Origin: Cristatella mucedo
Taxonomy: Eukaryota > Bryozoa > Phylactolaemata > Cristatellidae
NCBI GenBank assembly: GCA_009760855.2
Contig: WPIO01000019.1
Coordinates: 372,001 to 436,000, forward strand
DNA: 64,000 nt
Reading direction: 5' to 3'
The notes beneath the pieces were generated by a model that did not search any database, was not told the origin of the DNA, and worked only from the letters and a program-made list of their open reading frames with translations. Below are positions 1 through 11,529 of the stretch, piece by piece (within the stretch, counting starts at the first letter, position 1; each line of letters begins with the position of its first letter). The translations under genes and the position numbers were made by a program.

Positions 1-90
1 GTCTTTGGTGATTTTGCAAATTCACGCAATTTTACTACATTCGCCTCTAACATTCAGCAGCGATGCACTGCAATCGACTGCTAAAGCCCG

Positions 91-456
91 GGCCAATACC
101 TCAATCTACCTAAATCTGATGCAAAGTGCCCCCAAATCGGTTTCGCAATTCTCCAACATAAAATGCATGTTTAAAAGCAGGCTGCCTAAAGTTAAACACA
201 CTATTTTAACTAATTGCGCTCGTAAAATCTTGGGCAATGCATGGCAATCCACGGCATTTGTTCGGCTCAAAGCAACAATAATCTGCAATCCTTGACTTAT
301 CGACTACACATTGGCTACTCGAAGTGCCCACTGTTGTCGAATTTGGATTTATTTGTGCTAACAGTGAAATCGTGAAACTTTCAAGCTATTTTTCCAAATT
401 AATTGTCAAAAATGCACGGCGCTTGAAAGCAATGGCAGGGGCCAATACCTCAATCT
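91..456. repeat. Short direct repeat
   Basis: GGCCAATACCTCAATCT occurs at 91-107 and again at 440-456, with weaker similarity around it. It may be the remains of a small duplication. Nothing gene-like was seen in 1-600. Confidence 0.4.
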
Positions 457-599
457 GTGGTAAATCGATGAGAAATTTTGACAATAAATCTCCGAAATGA
501 TGTCGACATTTTTGGATTACCTTCAAACTTGTAGAAGGAGTATTTCATCTGGGTGAGGCCGACCAGTAAGATTATATATTAGGCCGTCATAACAGCCTT

Positions 600-965
600 A
601 ATGCTTTCATCACCTCTTGCAGAGGTCAATAAAGGATCGACGACTGCGGTACTCGATTCCACGACCTGGGTCATTCAGAGCCAGAGCCTTAAGCCGGGAC
701 TAAGGGTCAGGGGCGATGAGATAGGTGGGGTATAGAGATGAGGTTGTAGGTAGCGAATAGGCAGCAAAAAAGAACAGATGGTGAACAAAAAGAAGAATCT
801 GCACTATTAAAAATTTCACTATTCTTGGCACAGCATTTAGGTATGGGAGTGTTACATATCAGGTCTTGGGTTCAAGTCCTTCAGCAGGCAGTTCTCGTTT
901 CACTCTGAAGCAAGATTGAAGTTGGCTAAGTTTCTTCTTCTACTGAATAAATTAGGTAATTGAAT
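600..965. repeat. tRNA-like SINE relics
   Basis: On the minus strand near 630-710 the sequence GACCCAGGTCGTGGAATCGA resembles the anticodon-to-B-box part of the SINEs in this window. On the plus strand 850-950 has GGGTTCAAGTCC, a B-box match, followed by a weakly conserved tail also seen at 48.9 kb. No intact cloverleaf was seen. The flanking 966-1690 stretch shows nothing recognisable. Confidence 0.35.
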
Positions 966-1692
966 TAGCTACTATTTACTTCGCTAATTTATTACCTAAG
1001 TGCCTGAAATTTGCGGATGCGAGCTTTACAGTTTTTATCACAGTGAAAGCTATATTAGATAGAAGGAAGTAAGAAGCAGTATGCTGAACCTGCATGATAA
1101 ATATTTTTTCACTGAAATAGCTTCCCTCGCTTTGAACTAGTAGGTGAACTACGATCGGCTGATGCCACAAGGAGTGGTGTTATAGGGAGAATGCTAGAAA
1201 ATTCCAGCTTGAACTGCTAACCTAGTCCATAGAAATATAAAACCACTTATTTACCTGCTACATCCTAACCTAAACAGCAGAATGCAGCTGAATTGATTGT
1301 GACTTTTTAACTACCCAAGGTGGCTAACAAAACATGACTATTTTCTTACCACGTCGATTATTAGGTCATCAAGACTAAATACTGATTCTCAGTTCAAGGT
1401 ATTTTTCCGTATAGGACCTATACAATCCCATTGAAAATAATGTATCGCAATTAGCTCATTATTATTTTATTAATAATTGAATGATTTATACAAATTGTAA
1501 AATTTGCTAAGATCATCAACAAAAATGGTTGGGTTTTTAAAGAGATATAGTTTCACCGGTCTTACAATTAGCTGACCGAAGATGAAGCAATTTAAAGTAA
1601 TAGAATATGCATCCAGCTAGAATTATTTTTTATGCATGCCACAGTATCACGTGGAATGCACAGTTTGTAAAAGAGTTTACTTTCATGGGTAG

Positions 1693-1995
1693 TTTGCAAA
1701 CATTCGTAACCTTCGCCTACTTTTCAGAATCTTCAAGCATTAGATTTGTACTTCCATCGACTTTGACGTTGAGACGTGAATCTGTGTACGTGAGCTGCAA
1801 GCATTCGTAACCTCCTCCAGCGAGTGAAGAATCGTTATGTTTGGACTGCATACTTTCGTACGCCCCCTCAGTGGGGCGTGAATCTTGCCCCGTCAACATA
1901 AAATATTCGCAACCTTCCTCACTTAGGCGTGAATTTCTCGCAGTGAGCTCAAATTTCCGAAGGCTTCGCCGGCGTTAGGAATCTCTTGAATGGTG
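1693..1995. repeat. Degenerate ~51-bp minisatellite
   Basis: Six cores of the form CATTCG or variants (CCATCG, CTTTCG, TATTCG, TTTCCG) recur at 1701, 1754, 1802, 1853, 1904 and 1954, a spacing of 48-53 bp. Most are followed about 30 bp later by GTGAATCT-like sequence. The unit includes a partly palindromic CGCCCCCTCAGTGGGGCG stretch. Copies are well diverged, so the array is old. Confidence 0.6.
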
Positions 1996-2129
1996 CGAAA
2001 CGTCGATAGCTCCAAAGAAATCGATTTAGGATTCTTATTCCCCCTGTAAACATCATGTCGCTAGATGCATTTGTCCTTATGTGTGGTCAAGCACTCATTA
2101 CTTAGAGGACCAAACGTAGCTCTGACGAA

Positions 2130-2330
2130 AATCCAAACTCTGTAAAATTTGCTAGGGCTTACCATACGAAAGAAATTTAAAGCTTCGACGTTGCCTTCGC
2201 TGTCGGGGAGAGTATCATAGGAGTAGGGTTTGTCCCAAAAGTTAAGGTCCTCTCCAAATGAAAGACTGGCCGACATCATAGGCTCAAACTCAGTGACATG
2301 GGTGTACCTTGAAGCTAGAACTTTGACAGA
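2130..2330 (-). other. Possible unplaced exon, weak
   Basis: An open minus frame reads SRYTHVTEFEPMMSASLSFG, then through WDKPYSYDTLPDSEG to NFFRM before a donor-like GTAAGC, and begins at a CTAG acceptor. The composition (acidic, Tyr-containing, no hydrophobic run) would suit a cytoplasmic tail of the FN3 gene, but no family is recognised and the phase link to the transmembrane exon is unproven. It could equally be chance. Confidence 0.2.
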
Positions 2331-2509
2331 CAAAATCTAGATAAGATCTTACTCTAACCGTAATGCTATTGCTGCACACCATGCAGCCTTGAAGCTGGCG
2401 TCTCAAACTAATGGTCTCCTTCTTTTCACCCCATCTATGCAAGCCATTTACTTCCCTGGCTTTCAGTGCATGCTTCGAGCACATACATTGTTGGTACTTT
2501 TTCATAACC

Positions 2510-3160
2510 GTTAAGCAACATTAAAAAGTTGTTAGAGGTTGTGCATTCTGCCGCAACGCTCTTACAATCTTGAAGTTTAGTTTTCTGTGAGAACCAAACA
2601 AAGAATTGCCCTCATTGCATTTTATGGCTTGTCGCCACTGAAATGCCATTCTTTATAAGTAAACTGAGTCGGGAGCTCAAGCGTTAAAAATTTAAAACAT
2701 CAAATCACCTGTGTGTAGATTATTATAAAAGTGAATGGTTGCCTTGCAGACATTCAATCTGGGATGTCGGCCAATAAACCTTAATTATACAATAATAAAG
2801 TCAAACTCCTGCTCTTTCAGACATCCCAAATCTGCACCTGCGTTAGCAGACTTTGCTAATCTAACTTATAAAGTTGTAGTGCCAAATTTAGGTAGCCGCT
2901 TTGCTAACTACTTGAGATTAGAAGGCCGAGGAACACTATTTTTGCCACAACCATGTCCTTTAGTGTATAGTTAAAAGGCTGTGGCAGTCTACTACTGGGA
3001 GGGCAGGCTTACGGTCGCACTGACATTCAGCTTTGTCAAGGATATACTAAAGTAACGCAGCGTTGTCTGGCTACCAATAAGCCATTAGGCATCTGCAGCT
3101 AGTGATGCACATGGCTGCAAGGTTGGTCAAACCATCTAATAGGTTAAGCCATTTGTCTCC
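2510..3160. other. No recognisable feature
   Basis: I see no gene, RNA or clear repeat in this stretch. The open frames are short and show no family motif. Confidence 0.4.
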
Positions 3161-3560
3161 TTTGCTGACGGAGCTGCAATGGATCCCGATCAATAAACGG
3201 TCACAGACTAAATCGCTTACTCCAATATAAAAGGCCCTTCATAATTGGACTCCCAAATAGGAGAGTTGAACCGTGGCCTAAGTGTATTCATCCTTCTGGT
3301 TCCAGGTCCTCTAATGATGTTCAATTGGCCGCATTAATCCTTAGAATAAAGACTTAAGGCAACAGAAAATGTTACGTGCCAGTTACTAGACTGTGGAACT
3401 CACTTCACACATCTTATGAAACGTTATATTCACGGCAGCTTCCTTTGCACTTACTTTGCAGGCGTCCTTTCACGGCACACTTCTCAGGCTTTGTTCTGCG
3501 GCTACTCTGCTCACTCAGCAATGCTTCACAATTTTTTGCGTCACAGGAGGCCTTTTAGCT
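3160..3560 (+). mobile_element. L2/CR1-like LINE C-terminal relic
   Basis: Broken frames show LLTELQWIPINKRSQTK, matching the LHWLPVKQRI region of L2-type ORF2, and further down TRLWNSL, matching the conserved end of the same protein. Stops and frameshifts are frequent. It is an old 5'-truncated copy, and the group assignment rests on these two motifs. Confidence 0.5.
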
Positions 3561-3597
3561 ATCTCGCACACATGGAAAGTGGTTTAGACTTTGATTG

Positions 3598-3715
3598 TGA
3601 TAATAATAATAATAATAATAAAACACTTGATACAGCGCCCTCAGATAACTTAATCTCTTTCTATGCCCTTTACATTTGCTGCAAAGGGAAATGCTATTGA
3701 AGCGATGCCATGGAA
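3598..3715 (-). mobile_element. L2 3' tail fragment
   Basis: An AAT-triplet run is followed by ACACTTGATACAGCGCCCTC and then AGCAAATGTAAAG read on the minus strand. This is the 3' end of the main L2 family in this window, oriented minus, with the triplet run as its tail. The 3720-4620 stretch beyond it shows no supported gene. Confidence 0.65.
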
Positions 3716-4629
3716 TTGTCTCCATCACAATACATACAAAGTCGGTGAGAATTTTCGGGATTACAGACGGAGCCTCATTCAGTTTTATTATGTCACAACT
3801 GCTTCAGAGGAGCTCGTTACATCCCTTAGTGTAAGCCAACATAGCTTCCAAGGTTGCAGTGCTTATGTACGATGGCCATCATTATCTCATTGTAAGCCTG
3901 CTATCAGAAGAATTAATTAATTATGTAAAAGTCCTTTTGAGTTCAGATTTTTTGAAAGATTTAAATTACACGATCGAATGCAGCGCTTTGGGATAACGCT
4001 TTAGAATAACGCTTGGTTTCTATGATAAGTTTCTCGCAAGATTTCAAGCCGACAACCTGTCGTTGTAGTCAGCAGATCAAATCTTAAATTCCATTATTGC
4101 TATTTATGACTCAGTAGACATGTAGGTATTAAACCTTTGTGAACAGTTCTTCAAGTTTAAAGCACATGGAAAAACCTGTCACTGCGAAAACTATCAGACT
4201 TATCTAAACAAGCGAGTATGCAGACGAAATCACAGGTGTGACGAAATCTGGCACAGACACAGAGATTTAGTTGCAACCACTTAAAAAACTCCGTACTGAC
4301 ACTTTCATCGTTATCATAAACAGTCTAGCTGCTGCACTGCTGAAGCGAAATGAAGCATACACAGAACAAACCTAACCATTTGCTTCTCGCGAACAATTTC
4401 AACACTGTCTGATGCAGAAATTTAACGAGATGCAAGCAAAATTAGTCAATTACGCTACCTCCGATCTGACGCTGGAACTAGCCGAAGACTTAGTACAATT
4501 TTAGAGAGCTCTGCAAGCAAAGTTATGCAAGTAATTATTGCAGAAGTCGGAGTTAGATAACCAAGAGAAAGATGAGAGTGACGTTCCAGGTAAGGCTGAA
4601 ATTCTTAGCTAGATCGAAATTCAGTTGCA

Positions 4630-4925
4630 CGTAATGTATCTCCGTCTGTACCTTCACAGAATCATTCAGACTATGTGGACGTTATGTAGGAGAATTTTGT
4701 TTAGAGCAGTCACAGCCTAAGCGGCTTTCGGTACGCATTGGCAGACAACACACTTTGTCTCACGCAACAAAGAGAAAGTGGGAAGCATAGCAGAGTAAGA
4801 AGAGCGGTGGAGGTAGTGAGTAGCATGGAAATAGCAGCTCAGGACCACTGAAAAAGATGAGCCATATACGGCAGTAGGATAGTAGTTGCTGTAGAGTGAA
4901 TTGCATGGCTTCATCGCTGGTCATG
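4630..4925 (-). mobile_element. Second-family LINE 3' fragment
   Basis: It aligns with 8275-8790 and 17215-17690 through shared blocks (GTATCTCCGTCTG, GACTATGTGG, CACTTTGTCTCACGCAACAA). In the better 17-kb copy the minus strand encodes an L2/CR1-like ORF2 end, so this is the same family, 5' truncated. Confidence 0.55.
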
Positions 4926-5149
4926 GCCTAAATAGCTACAGGTAGCACTGCAAATTTTCCCCATCCTAATCGCAGCGGATTGTACAGGTAAGTGGTCAAT
5001 CAACAATCAAATGCTGATTAAGTGTTGTCTCAGATCAACGATGTCGCTCGTGAAGCTAAACGTGCTTAGCTTTCTGGGTATCGAGAAAGACCGTCTGAGA
5101 GAAGTTCACCCTGAGTGCAATAACAGCTACTTTGCATGAATATATCTTC

Positions 5150-7027
5150 GAACTTCGACGGACTTTCGACCCGATTCCACTGTCCTGCTCCTACGTTGTA
5201 TCGATTTGCGGCTGCCATGCATAACTAACATAATAATTATGTCATTAGGCTCAGGTCATATCGCAACACCTTTAAAAAAAGCTGTAGTCAGGCCACTTCT
5301 CACTAAAGCGACACTAGATCAAGGGGACTTGAGCAACTACCTTTAGTGCTAATAAAAGGCTTTAGAGCTAATCACTACACAGAATCAGCATTGCTCTGGG
5401 TATAAAACGACCTTCTTGGGAATGAAGACATAGAGTATATCTGCTTGTTTTGCTTGATCTTTTGGAAGCTTTTGATACTATTGATCACCAAGTCCTTCTA
5501 GAGCGCCTCTCATCTCGGCTGAGCATCACTGGCACTGCTCTGCAATGATCAGGTTCTATCTCAGTAGGAGACTCTAGAGTATAGACATGATTGGACAAAG
5601 ATCATCTGAGGTAACTCTGAAATATGAGGTACAGCAGGGTGCCGTACTAGGGCCAGTTCTTTTCACGGTTTATACTATTCCTCTAGCCGATGTAATTGCC
5701 GAACTCAATCTTGGCTTTCACTTCTATGCTGATGACACTCAGGTGTACCTCTGCTTTGATCCCATAAAGCCTTAAAAGCTCTTCGAATTCTTTCAACTGA
5801 TTTGCTGCATGTATTGATGGCATCTGCACACGGATGGCAGCAAGTTGTCGTAAACGTAACGTTGATAAAAAATAACTTACTAGCTATGGGCAAACCAAGT
5901 AGGATTCAGTAATTGGAAAGGCTGAATCACAAAATCGGCTGTGCCAACACATCCTCTGTTGAATCTTCACGAAATATTAGCGTCGTGTTCTAAAGTGACC
6001 TTTTCGTTAGATTACCACATCAGCTCCACAATCAAGTCTGCTGACTTTACAAAACATTGCTAAAACTCGGGCTTGTTTAGATAAGGATACCACATCCAAG
6101 CTGGTCAATGCATTTGTGAAATCCCGTCTTGACTTCTGCAACTCACTGCTTGCTGGCCTACCTCAATGTGCAATACATGTGCAAAACAGGGAATATGCAA
6201 TATACAATGCAATACAATAAAACGCAACACATCCATGTGCAAAACATGCAATGCATGTGCTGACAGCTGGTGCAAAGCTCTGCAGCTAGGCTTGTCTGTT
6301 GTGGGCGTCACAGTTGCGATATAACACCACTTCTCGCTGACCTGTATTGGCTATTAGTCAAGGAACGCATAAACTTCCATGTTTTGTCAATCAATTTTAG
6401 TTCACTTCATTCTTTAGCTCCAACCTATCTCTCAGATCTACTTCCCCACCATGCCAAGCATCGCCCCACCCGCTATTCGGAATCTAACAGTTCACCGATA
6501 GCTCGTACAAATCTCAAATCCTTTGGAGACCATGCAATTAGTTCGCAGGCTCCCAAAGCCTGGAGCTCACTCCCGACTTGCGTCATGACATTCTCTGACT
6601 TGACATGATTTGAAAAGAAATTAAAAACGCACCTATTTACGACAGCAATTAGTGGGATTCGTCTTTCGAGAGCTTATGCATGCTGACACTGTCCATGCTG
6701 CCACTAACTACACTTGCATGCTGACCCGGTTCATGTCAACCGTAACCATGTAATTAAATTTGTTCATTTATATAATTAAAAAAATATCATTCATTTATAT
6801 AGTGCTCCAAGAGAACTTAATCTCTATTCAGGAGCTTTCCATAGCCCACAACCTCAGTCAGACCTTGGTCGTGGCGAGCACCTTAACCGCTAGAGCAAAC
6901 CAGCTCGGCATCATTCGTGATATTACTCACCATTCAATCGCGTTTCCCTTTGCTGCAAATGTAAAGCGCCTAGAAAGAGATTGAGTTCTCTGAGGGCGCT
7001 TAATAAAGTATATTATTATTATTATTA
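5150..7027 (+). mobile_element. L2-type LINE copy, degraded, nested SINE
   Basis: This is the longest L2 copy here. Broken frames give, in order, TVLLLRCIDLRLPCITNIII and KKAVVRPLLTKATLDQ (N-terminal RT), LLEAFDTIDHQVLLERL, GAVLGPVLFTVY, FHFYADDTQVYLCFDP with the YADD catalytic motif, SRLDFCNSLLAGLP, and the C-terminal APTYLSDLLP to FGDHA region. Frameshifts and stops make it inactive. The 3' UTR ends AAGCGCCTAGAAAGAGATTG, GGGCGCTTAATAAAG and a TTA-triplet tail. A SINE at 6783-6910 interrupts the 3' UTR. Confidence 0.8.
6783..6910 (-). mobile_element. tRNA-derived SINE nested in L2
   Basis: Read on the minus strand it gives TGCCGAGCTGGTTTGCTCTA, GCGGTTAAGGTGCTCGCC, AAGGTCTGACTGAGGTTGTG and the L2-like tail AGAGATTAAGTTCTCTTGG. 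It splits the L2 3' UTR: sequence on either side (GTAACCATGTAATT before, GATATTACTCACCATTCAAT after) is continuous in the uninterrupted copy at 20.7 kb. Confidence 0.75.
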
Positions 7028-7369
7028 TGAGCCACGAGGTAAAGTGGGTTAGTCAGCTGCATGATGCTGAAGGCGTCAGATAGGTTTTTATAATGTATCG
7101 TAAAACCACCCGTAACTCATTTCATGCAGGCACATAATTAAAAAAAAAGACGAGAGAAATATGAGCAAAATAAAAGTACTCGGTAGATTTTGGGGAGAGC
7201 TATAGAGTAATACCACCTTAGGCCGCTTGTTGTTGAATAAAACTAAAATTAAAGATTCAAAAGACTGTGTCAAGGAGTTGGCCAAAGGCTTGAAATTGAA
7301 AGATCCGGAACGATATTATGCATCGGTATCGTGTCGAACCTAAAAGCTAGAACCGTATGTCTTGACTCA

Positions 7370-7445
7370 GCAACTGCTCCGATATTGTAGTCGACCTGCA
7401 CTGGCTCGCCATCACGCATCTCGTCAACTTTAAGCTGGTTTCAAG
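7370..7445 (+). mobile_element. Short LINE ORF2 fragment
   Basis: The plus frame VVDLHWLAITHLVNFKLVSS matches the L2 DLHWLPVKQRI motif region. It is only about 25 codons. The surrounding 7028-8265 shows no other supported feature. Confidence 0.4.
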
Positions 7446-8274
7446 CTCTAATGGTCTCATTCTTTTTACTTCTAGTAAACCTATATGAACGATCTTCTTC
7501 CCGAGCTTTATGTTCCTGCTTCAGGTTAATTAATATCTTGTACTTTCGCACTGCCTCAAACCTATATCAAATGCATTACATATCTTGTGTTCAACACCAA
7601 TGCTTTCACCATCCGGAGGCTAAGTTTGAAGTCACAAAAGATTCAGTATTCGCTGTCACTTCTAACAATAAGTAGTATCTAATTTTAACGTATCGCTTTG
7701 CCATTATTGCGAGCGAGGAATTTCAGCGAGAGCAAAGCGGATTGGAGCTAGCTTTCACGTTCAATTCGCCATTTGGAGCCATGCCACACTGGTCTAATGG
7801 CGATCTGAATCATCAAGCCTATCAAATATTGAGTTAGCTGTAAGTGAAACATTCTGGTTGGGCGAGAATAAACATAACATTCACGTATTGTGTACAGTTA
7901 ATCATACTGCCGATATATTGTAAAATTAGTATCCCTGCAATTGTACGATCATCGATAAGAAATAAAAGAACATATAGAAGAATTGTTCAATATAATCTGA
8001 CAAGCGGAGCCGTAAATCCTAGATGAAACGCACCTATCGGTGAATATTACGGTGGAGTGATCTCATTGGATAAGTGTGTGTGAGCTGGCTTGCCAGAAAG
8101 TGATTAAAGAAAGTTTTTCATATAGTATCATACTTCACCACAAGAATAACTAACATTTGATGACGCAAATTTTACGTCGTCTCTGCTCTTAGGTAATGAA
8201 CACTTTTTCATGACTTCTTATGACTCAATTATACAAATTCCCTATATTCCCACCATGTGGCTTTATAATGCAAT

Positions 8275-8790
8275 GAATCTCCATATATAACTCCACAAAA
8301 GCCACAAAGACTATGTAGTGTTACTTAGGAGGATTTTGTCTAGCTCACTCAGTAAGCGATTTTCGATATGCTTTCAATTGCCAACTGACTTCATCTCATG
8401 CAATGCAGTGAAAGTAAATAACATAATTAAGTCAGTAGAGCAGTTCAGATAGTAAGGGGGCGGAAGTACTAGATAAGGAAGCTGGAGAAAATTTGCCATA
8501 GTCGGTAGCAGGAGAGTAGTTGTCATTGCCTAAGAATCATGAAAGTGAGTAGAAAAATCTAGAAACTGGACAGCAAAAGCTTCTCTCGCCAGCGGTCTCT
8601 AAGCAGGGTAATGAAACAGCTAATGTACAGCCATTACATGACCCGAGGGCGCAAGGAGGCTAAGACTGGTGCAGCAGTTCAGTGAGGTATGGAGGGGCAA
8701 AGTAGTGGCAGGCTTTGTGAGTCAGCCAAAGAGAATTACTTTACCTCTCTTAATGAACCAGTAGCCAGCCTAGCTCTTTCAGCTAATGAG
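8275..8790 (-). mobile_element. Second-family LINE 3' copy
   Basis: It aligns collinearly with the 17.2-17.7 kb copy (CACAAAGACTATGTAGTG, GGGCGCAAGGAGGCTAAGAC, TGGTGCAGCAGTTCAGTGAG). Minus orientation, no intact frame. Confidence 0.6.
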
Positions 8791-8929
8791 GCTCACAGAC
8801 AAAAACAGACGCCCTGGAAGTTTTAGGCTTGCCGTTGTAGAATCGAAGAGAGTCTTGGATATTGACTAGATCTCTTTGAGACCCAGACTCCAGAAAACGA
8901 AATTTAAACCTGGAATCGACACAGTATAT

Positions 8930-9490
8930 CTTTAGAATTTTATTTAATTTAAAGAATTGACCACAAGTCAGTAAATGACGGAATTTACAGAAGTATGACC
9001 ATTAGGAGTACTCCTAAATGTCACTGCTCCAGTGCAGAGCCGATTAGGTTCTCGCCTTTCCAGTTTCCGAATCACTCTTGGTTTATCTATAACCAGTAAT
9101 TTGGTTCTATCATCATTCAATTAAAGAAAGTTTACTGTCATTCGTTTGTGGATGTCATTAATATATGCAGCAAATGGAAATGAGAGAATTTGACGTGCTG
9201 GAGGGGTTGGATGGATCAATGCAAAGGTAAGAAAGAGTGTCATCCATTTAGAGGTGAAAGACTAGATTGTGTTTGGCTATCACATCGGCAAGAGGGGGAA
9301 TATAAACTGGAAAAAGAACAGGACCAAATATGGACCTCTGAGGTGCCCCATGTTGCAGAGGTAGAACGCAGCAGAAAAAATAAGTGAGGCAGAGCAATGA
9401 TCCGAGAGGGTCGGTGGTAAAACAACAAGGTAAATGAGACCGACATTCTTAGTGATAATGAGATCCAGGATGTGACCTTTGACATGAGTG
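8930..9490 (-). mobile_element. L2 reverse-transcriptase fragment
   Basis: The minus strand gives GPVLFPVYIPPLADVIAKHN, VFHL, a stop, then MDDTLLSYLCIDPSNPSS, where L2 copies have FHFYADDTQVYLCFDP. The same segment recurs at 51.6-51.9 kb. The YADD tyrosine and alanine are lost, so it is a fossil. Confidence 0.65.
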
Positions 9491-9837
9491 GTATGATTAA
9501 CGTGTCAGGCCAATCTAAAGTTCTCCTTACCTTCTATAAATGAGTGGGCCTGGATGTTGCTAAGCTTGTCAGCATGAATTTTGGAGTCAGTTCCCTGCAA
9601 TCATTACGGCCTGTCTCACAAGAAAACAGTTTAGTTAGAACTCCAAAAACTTCTCTGCAACCAAATTTAGTCAGTCAGACGGAGGTCGGTATATCACAAC
9701 AGTGAGAGGCATAGTCTTTGATGAGGACCTGATTGCAACTGATTCAGAGGATGGCCCATGCGAAAACCTGCACATCTTATAACCAAGCGATTCACGAACA
9801 GCAATAGAAGTTGTCCAATAGAACCTGACAATAGAGG

Positions 9838-9955
9838 CAGATCTGGTTTGGCCCATTGGTTAAGGTGTTCTCTCCTACCAAGGTCTGGCTGAAGTCGTGG
9901 GCTTGAGCCCTGGGGCATATGTGAAGCACCTTACTAGAGATAAGTCCATTGCCTT
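9838..9955 (+). mobile_element. tRNA-derived SINE, 3' truncated
   Basis: ATCTGGTTTGGCCCATTGGT, then TTAAGGTG (A box), GTCGTGGGCTTGAGCCC (B box) and GCATATGTGAAGCACCT match the 52.35-kb SINE. The tail is lost after AGAGATAAGT. The 9956-11040 stretch shows no supported gene. Confidence 0.65.
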
Positions 9956-11044
9956 TGAAGCAGCAGGCACTGTCAATGTACAAGCACATTTGGGACTGGT
10001 CATCATGGTGACCTCAACACCTTCCAGGGAACACATTTGGTAAACAATTTCATTTTAGATGACCAAAGAGAAATAGGTTCTCTGTTGTCACATAGCCGTA
10101 CATAAGATAGGCACATAGATTACCGTATATTCCATGATACCTGCTATTACATTACAATAAGTTGCAGCTAAGTTCTTGAGACATCATCAAACGATAAGAA
10201 GGTTGTAAACAATTTGATATCTGGCTTTTCCCATAGATCATATTAGGTAAACATGTATGTATCACTTGATCCCTTATTTTCACAATGCGATTCGCTTTTA
10301 AAAATGAACGTGTTTGAAAAGTAAACTTCGTAACGATAGGTCGTAGGCTACTGGTTCCGAAAGCCACTCGGCTGGGCTGGTTAAGTGGTGGGCTAGCCAT
10401 TACCCTATCAATTGGCTTGCTCCTAGCTCATATTAGCTGATGTCTCCTTAGAGTCATCAAGAGTTTGGAGGGCTAAGGCTGTGCTCTACAAATCTGATGA
10501 CTTACGATTTCAAGCTTGGTAAAGAAAAAGCAAACTAGATCGAGTTGAATATCTCTTGATAGGATTTAGTATGTTGATAATTACGGTATGGTTATTATAC
10601 ATTTGGCCTTTGAGCTGGGTAAAGCAGCCTAGCTAGAATTACAGAGTTAGTTAGTGCAACAGCAAGCCAACTGACTGTTATTTGCTCTATCAAAGTCCGT
10701 GCCTATTCAGCCACTTTGCGATTTTAACTGGCCTCAGTTATGTAATGTAATGTACAAGTGTAAAACTCTCTCACTTCTCGACCGAAAACGTAGAATTGTG
10801 TTTCAAGAGTGCTATTTTTTCATTGACACAGGCATGCTGTGTCAGAGTAATGTAAGACCTTCTGCGGCACTGTTAATACAATTGTTGACTATATGCTGGT
10901 GTTGGCAAATTAATTTGGAAATACGTTTTATTTGACAGTTTGGAATGCATACGTTTAAATAACTTAACTAGTGTCAACGTTGCTAGCAAATGCAGATTTC
11001 ATTTCCAAGTGTGAAAACCCACCCGAACCTATATATATCTTTTA

Positions 11045-11130
11045 AGGAACAGTTCAACGTTATTATCAGTTGCACCTCATAATTTAAAAGAAAACTGAAG
11101 AGTTACTTTAAAACCGATCTGATAGGTTAT
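11045..11130 (+). mobile_element. Possible LINE C-terminal remnant
   Basis: The frame FKRKLKSYFKTDLIG resembles the last residues of L2-type ORF2 (FKRNLKTHLFRTA). It is short and otherwise unsupported. Confidence 0.3.
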
Positions 11131-11434
11131 ACTAATTAAGAGATTTCCGTAGAGCTTTTCAGCCTGCTTAAACAACAATGAAAAACAGTATTCTCAGCTT
11201 TGCACATGCGTGAGCAATAGTCAAGAATCAAGTAAAACGAGGCTGGGAGTATTACCTTGACTGCACAGAGCCTTTCGGCTGGTAGCAACAGAAGGTAGTT
11301 CTGAAAATACAATACTGCCGGTGATTTATGCAATGAAAAATCAGCTGAAATAGATGTATTTCACATAAACAGCACATAAGAAAGTGAGTATACTTAAATC
11401 ATGCAGAAGCTGCAGTACGCACCCTCACCTTTAC

Positions 11435-11525
11435 CACATTCCCATGGCCAGTGCTATAATCATTATCAGTAGGAGTGCTCCTGTCACTGAAACTATGATT
11501 TCAAGTTGTGCTTGACTTACGGAAG
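11435..11525 (-). CDS. Transmembrane-helix exon
   Basis: This short exon (91 nt) lies between a good acceptor (TTATTTTTTAAACTCTTAATTTTAG) and a donor (ATGTG|GTAAAG). It encodes 29 full codons: SVSQAQLE, then a hydrophobic stretch IIVSVTGALLLIMIIALAMG. That stretch is about 21 residues without a charged side chain, as expected for a single-pass helix. It starts in phase 1, matching all FN3 exon donors, and ends in phase 2. Position and phase directly 3' of the FN3 array suggest a type I membrane protein. The next exon should start with one nucleotide completing a TG-n codon, but no convincing cytoplasmic exon was found in the 11 kb downstream. Confidence 0.65.
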
Positions 11526-11529
11526 CTAA

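Noticed and set aside
2290-2505. A 38-nt intron (GTAAGA...TTCTAG) joining two minus-strand open frames near 2.3 kb
   Set aside because: None of the three phase combinations keeps the frame open across the junction.
4320-4600. Gag-like frame (FNEMQAKLVNYATSDL)
   Set aside because: A short, stop-broken, helix-like sequence without a zinc knuckle; not enough to name an element.
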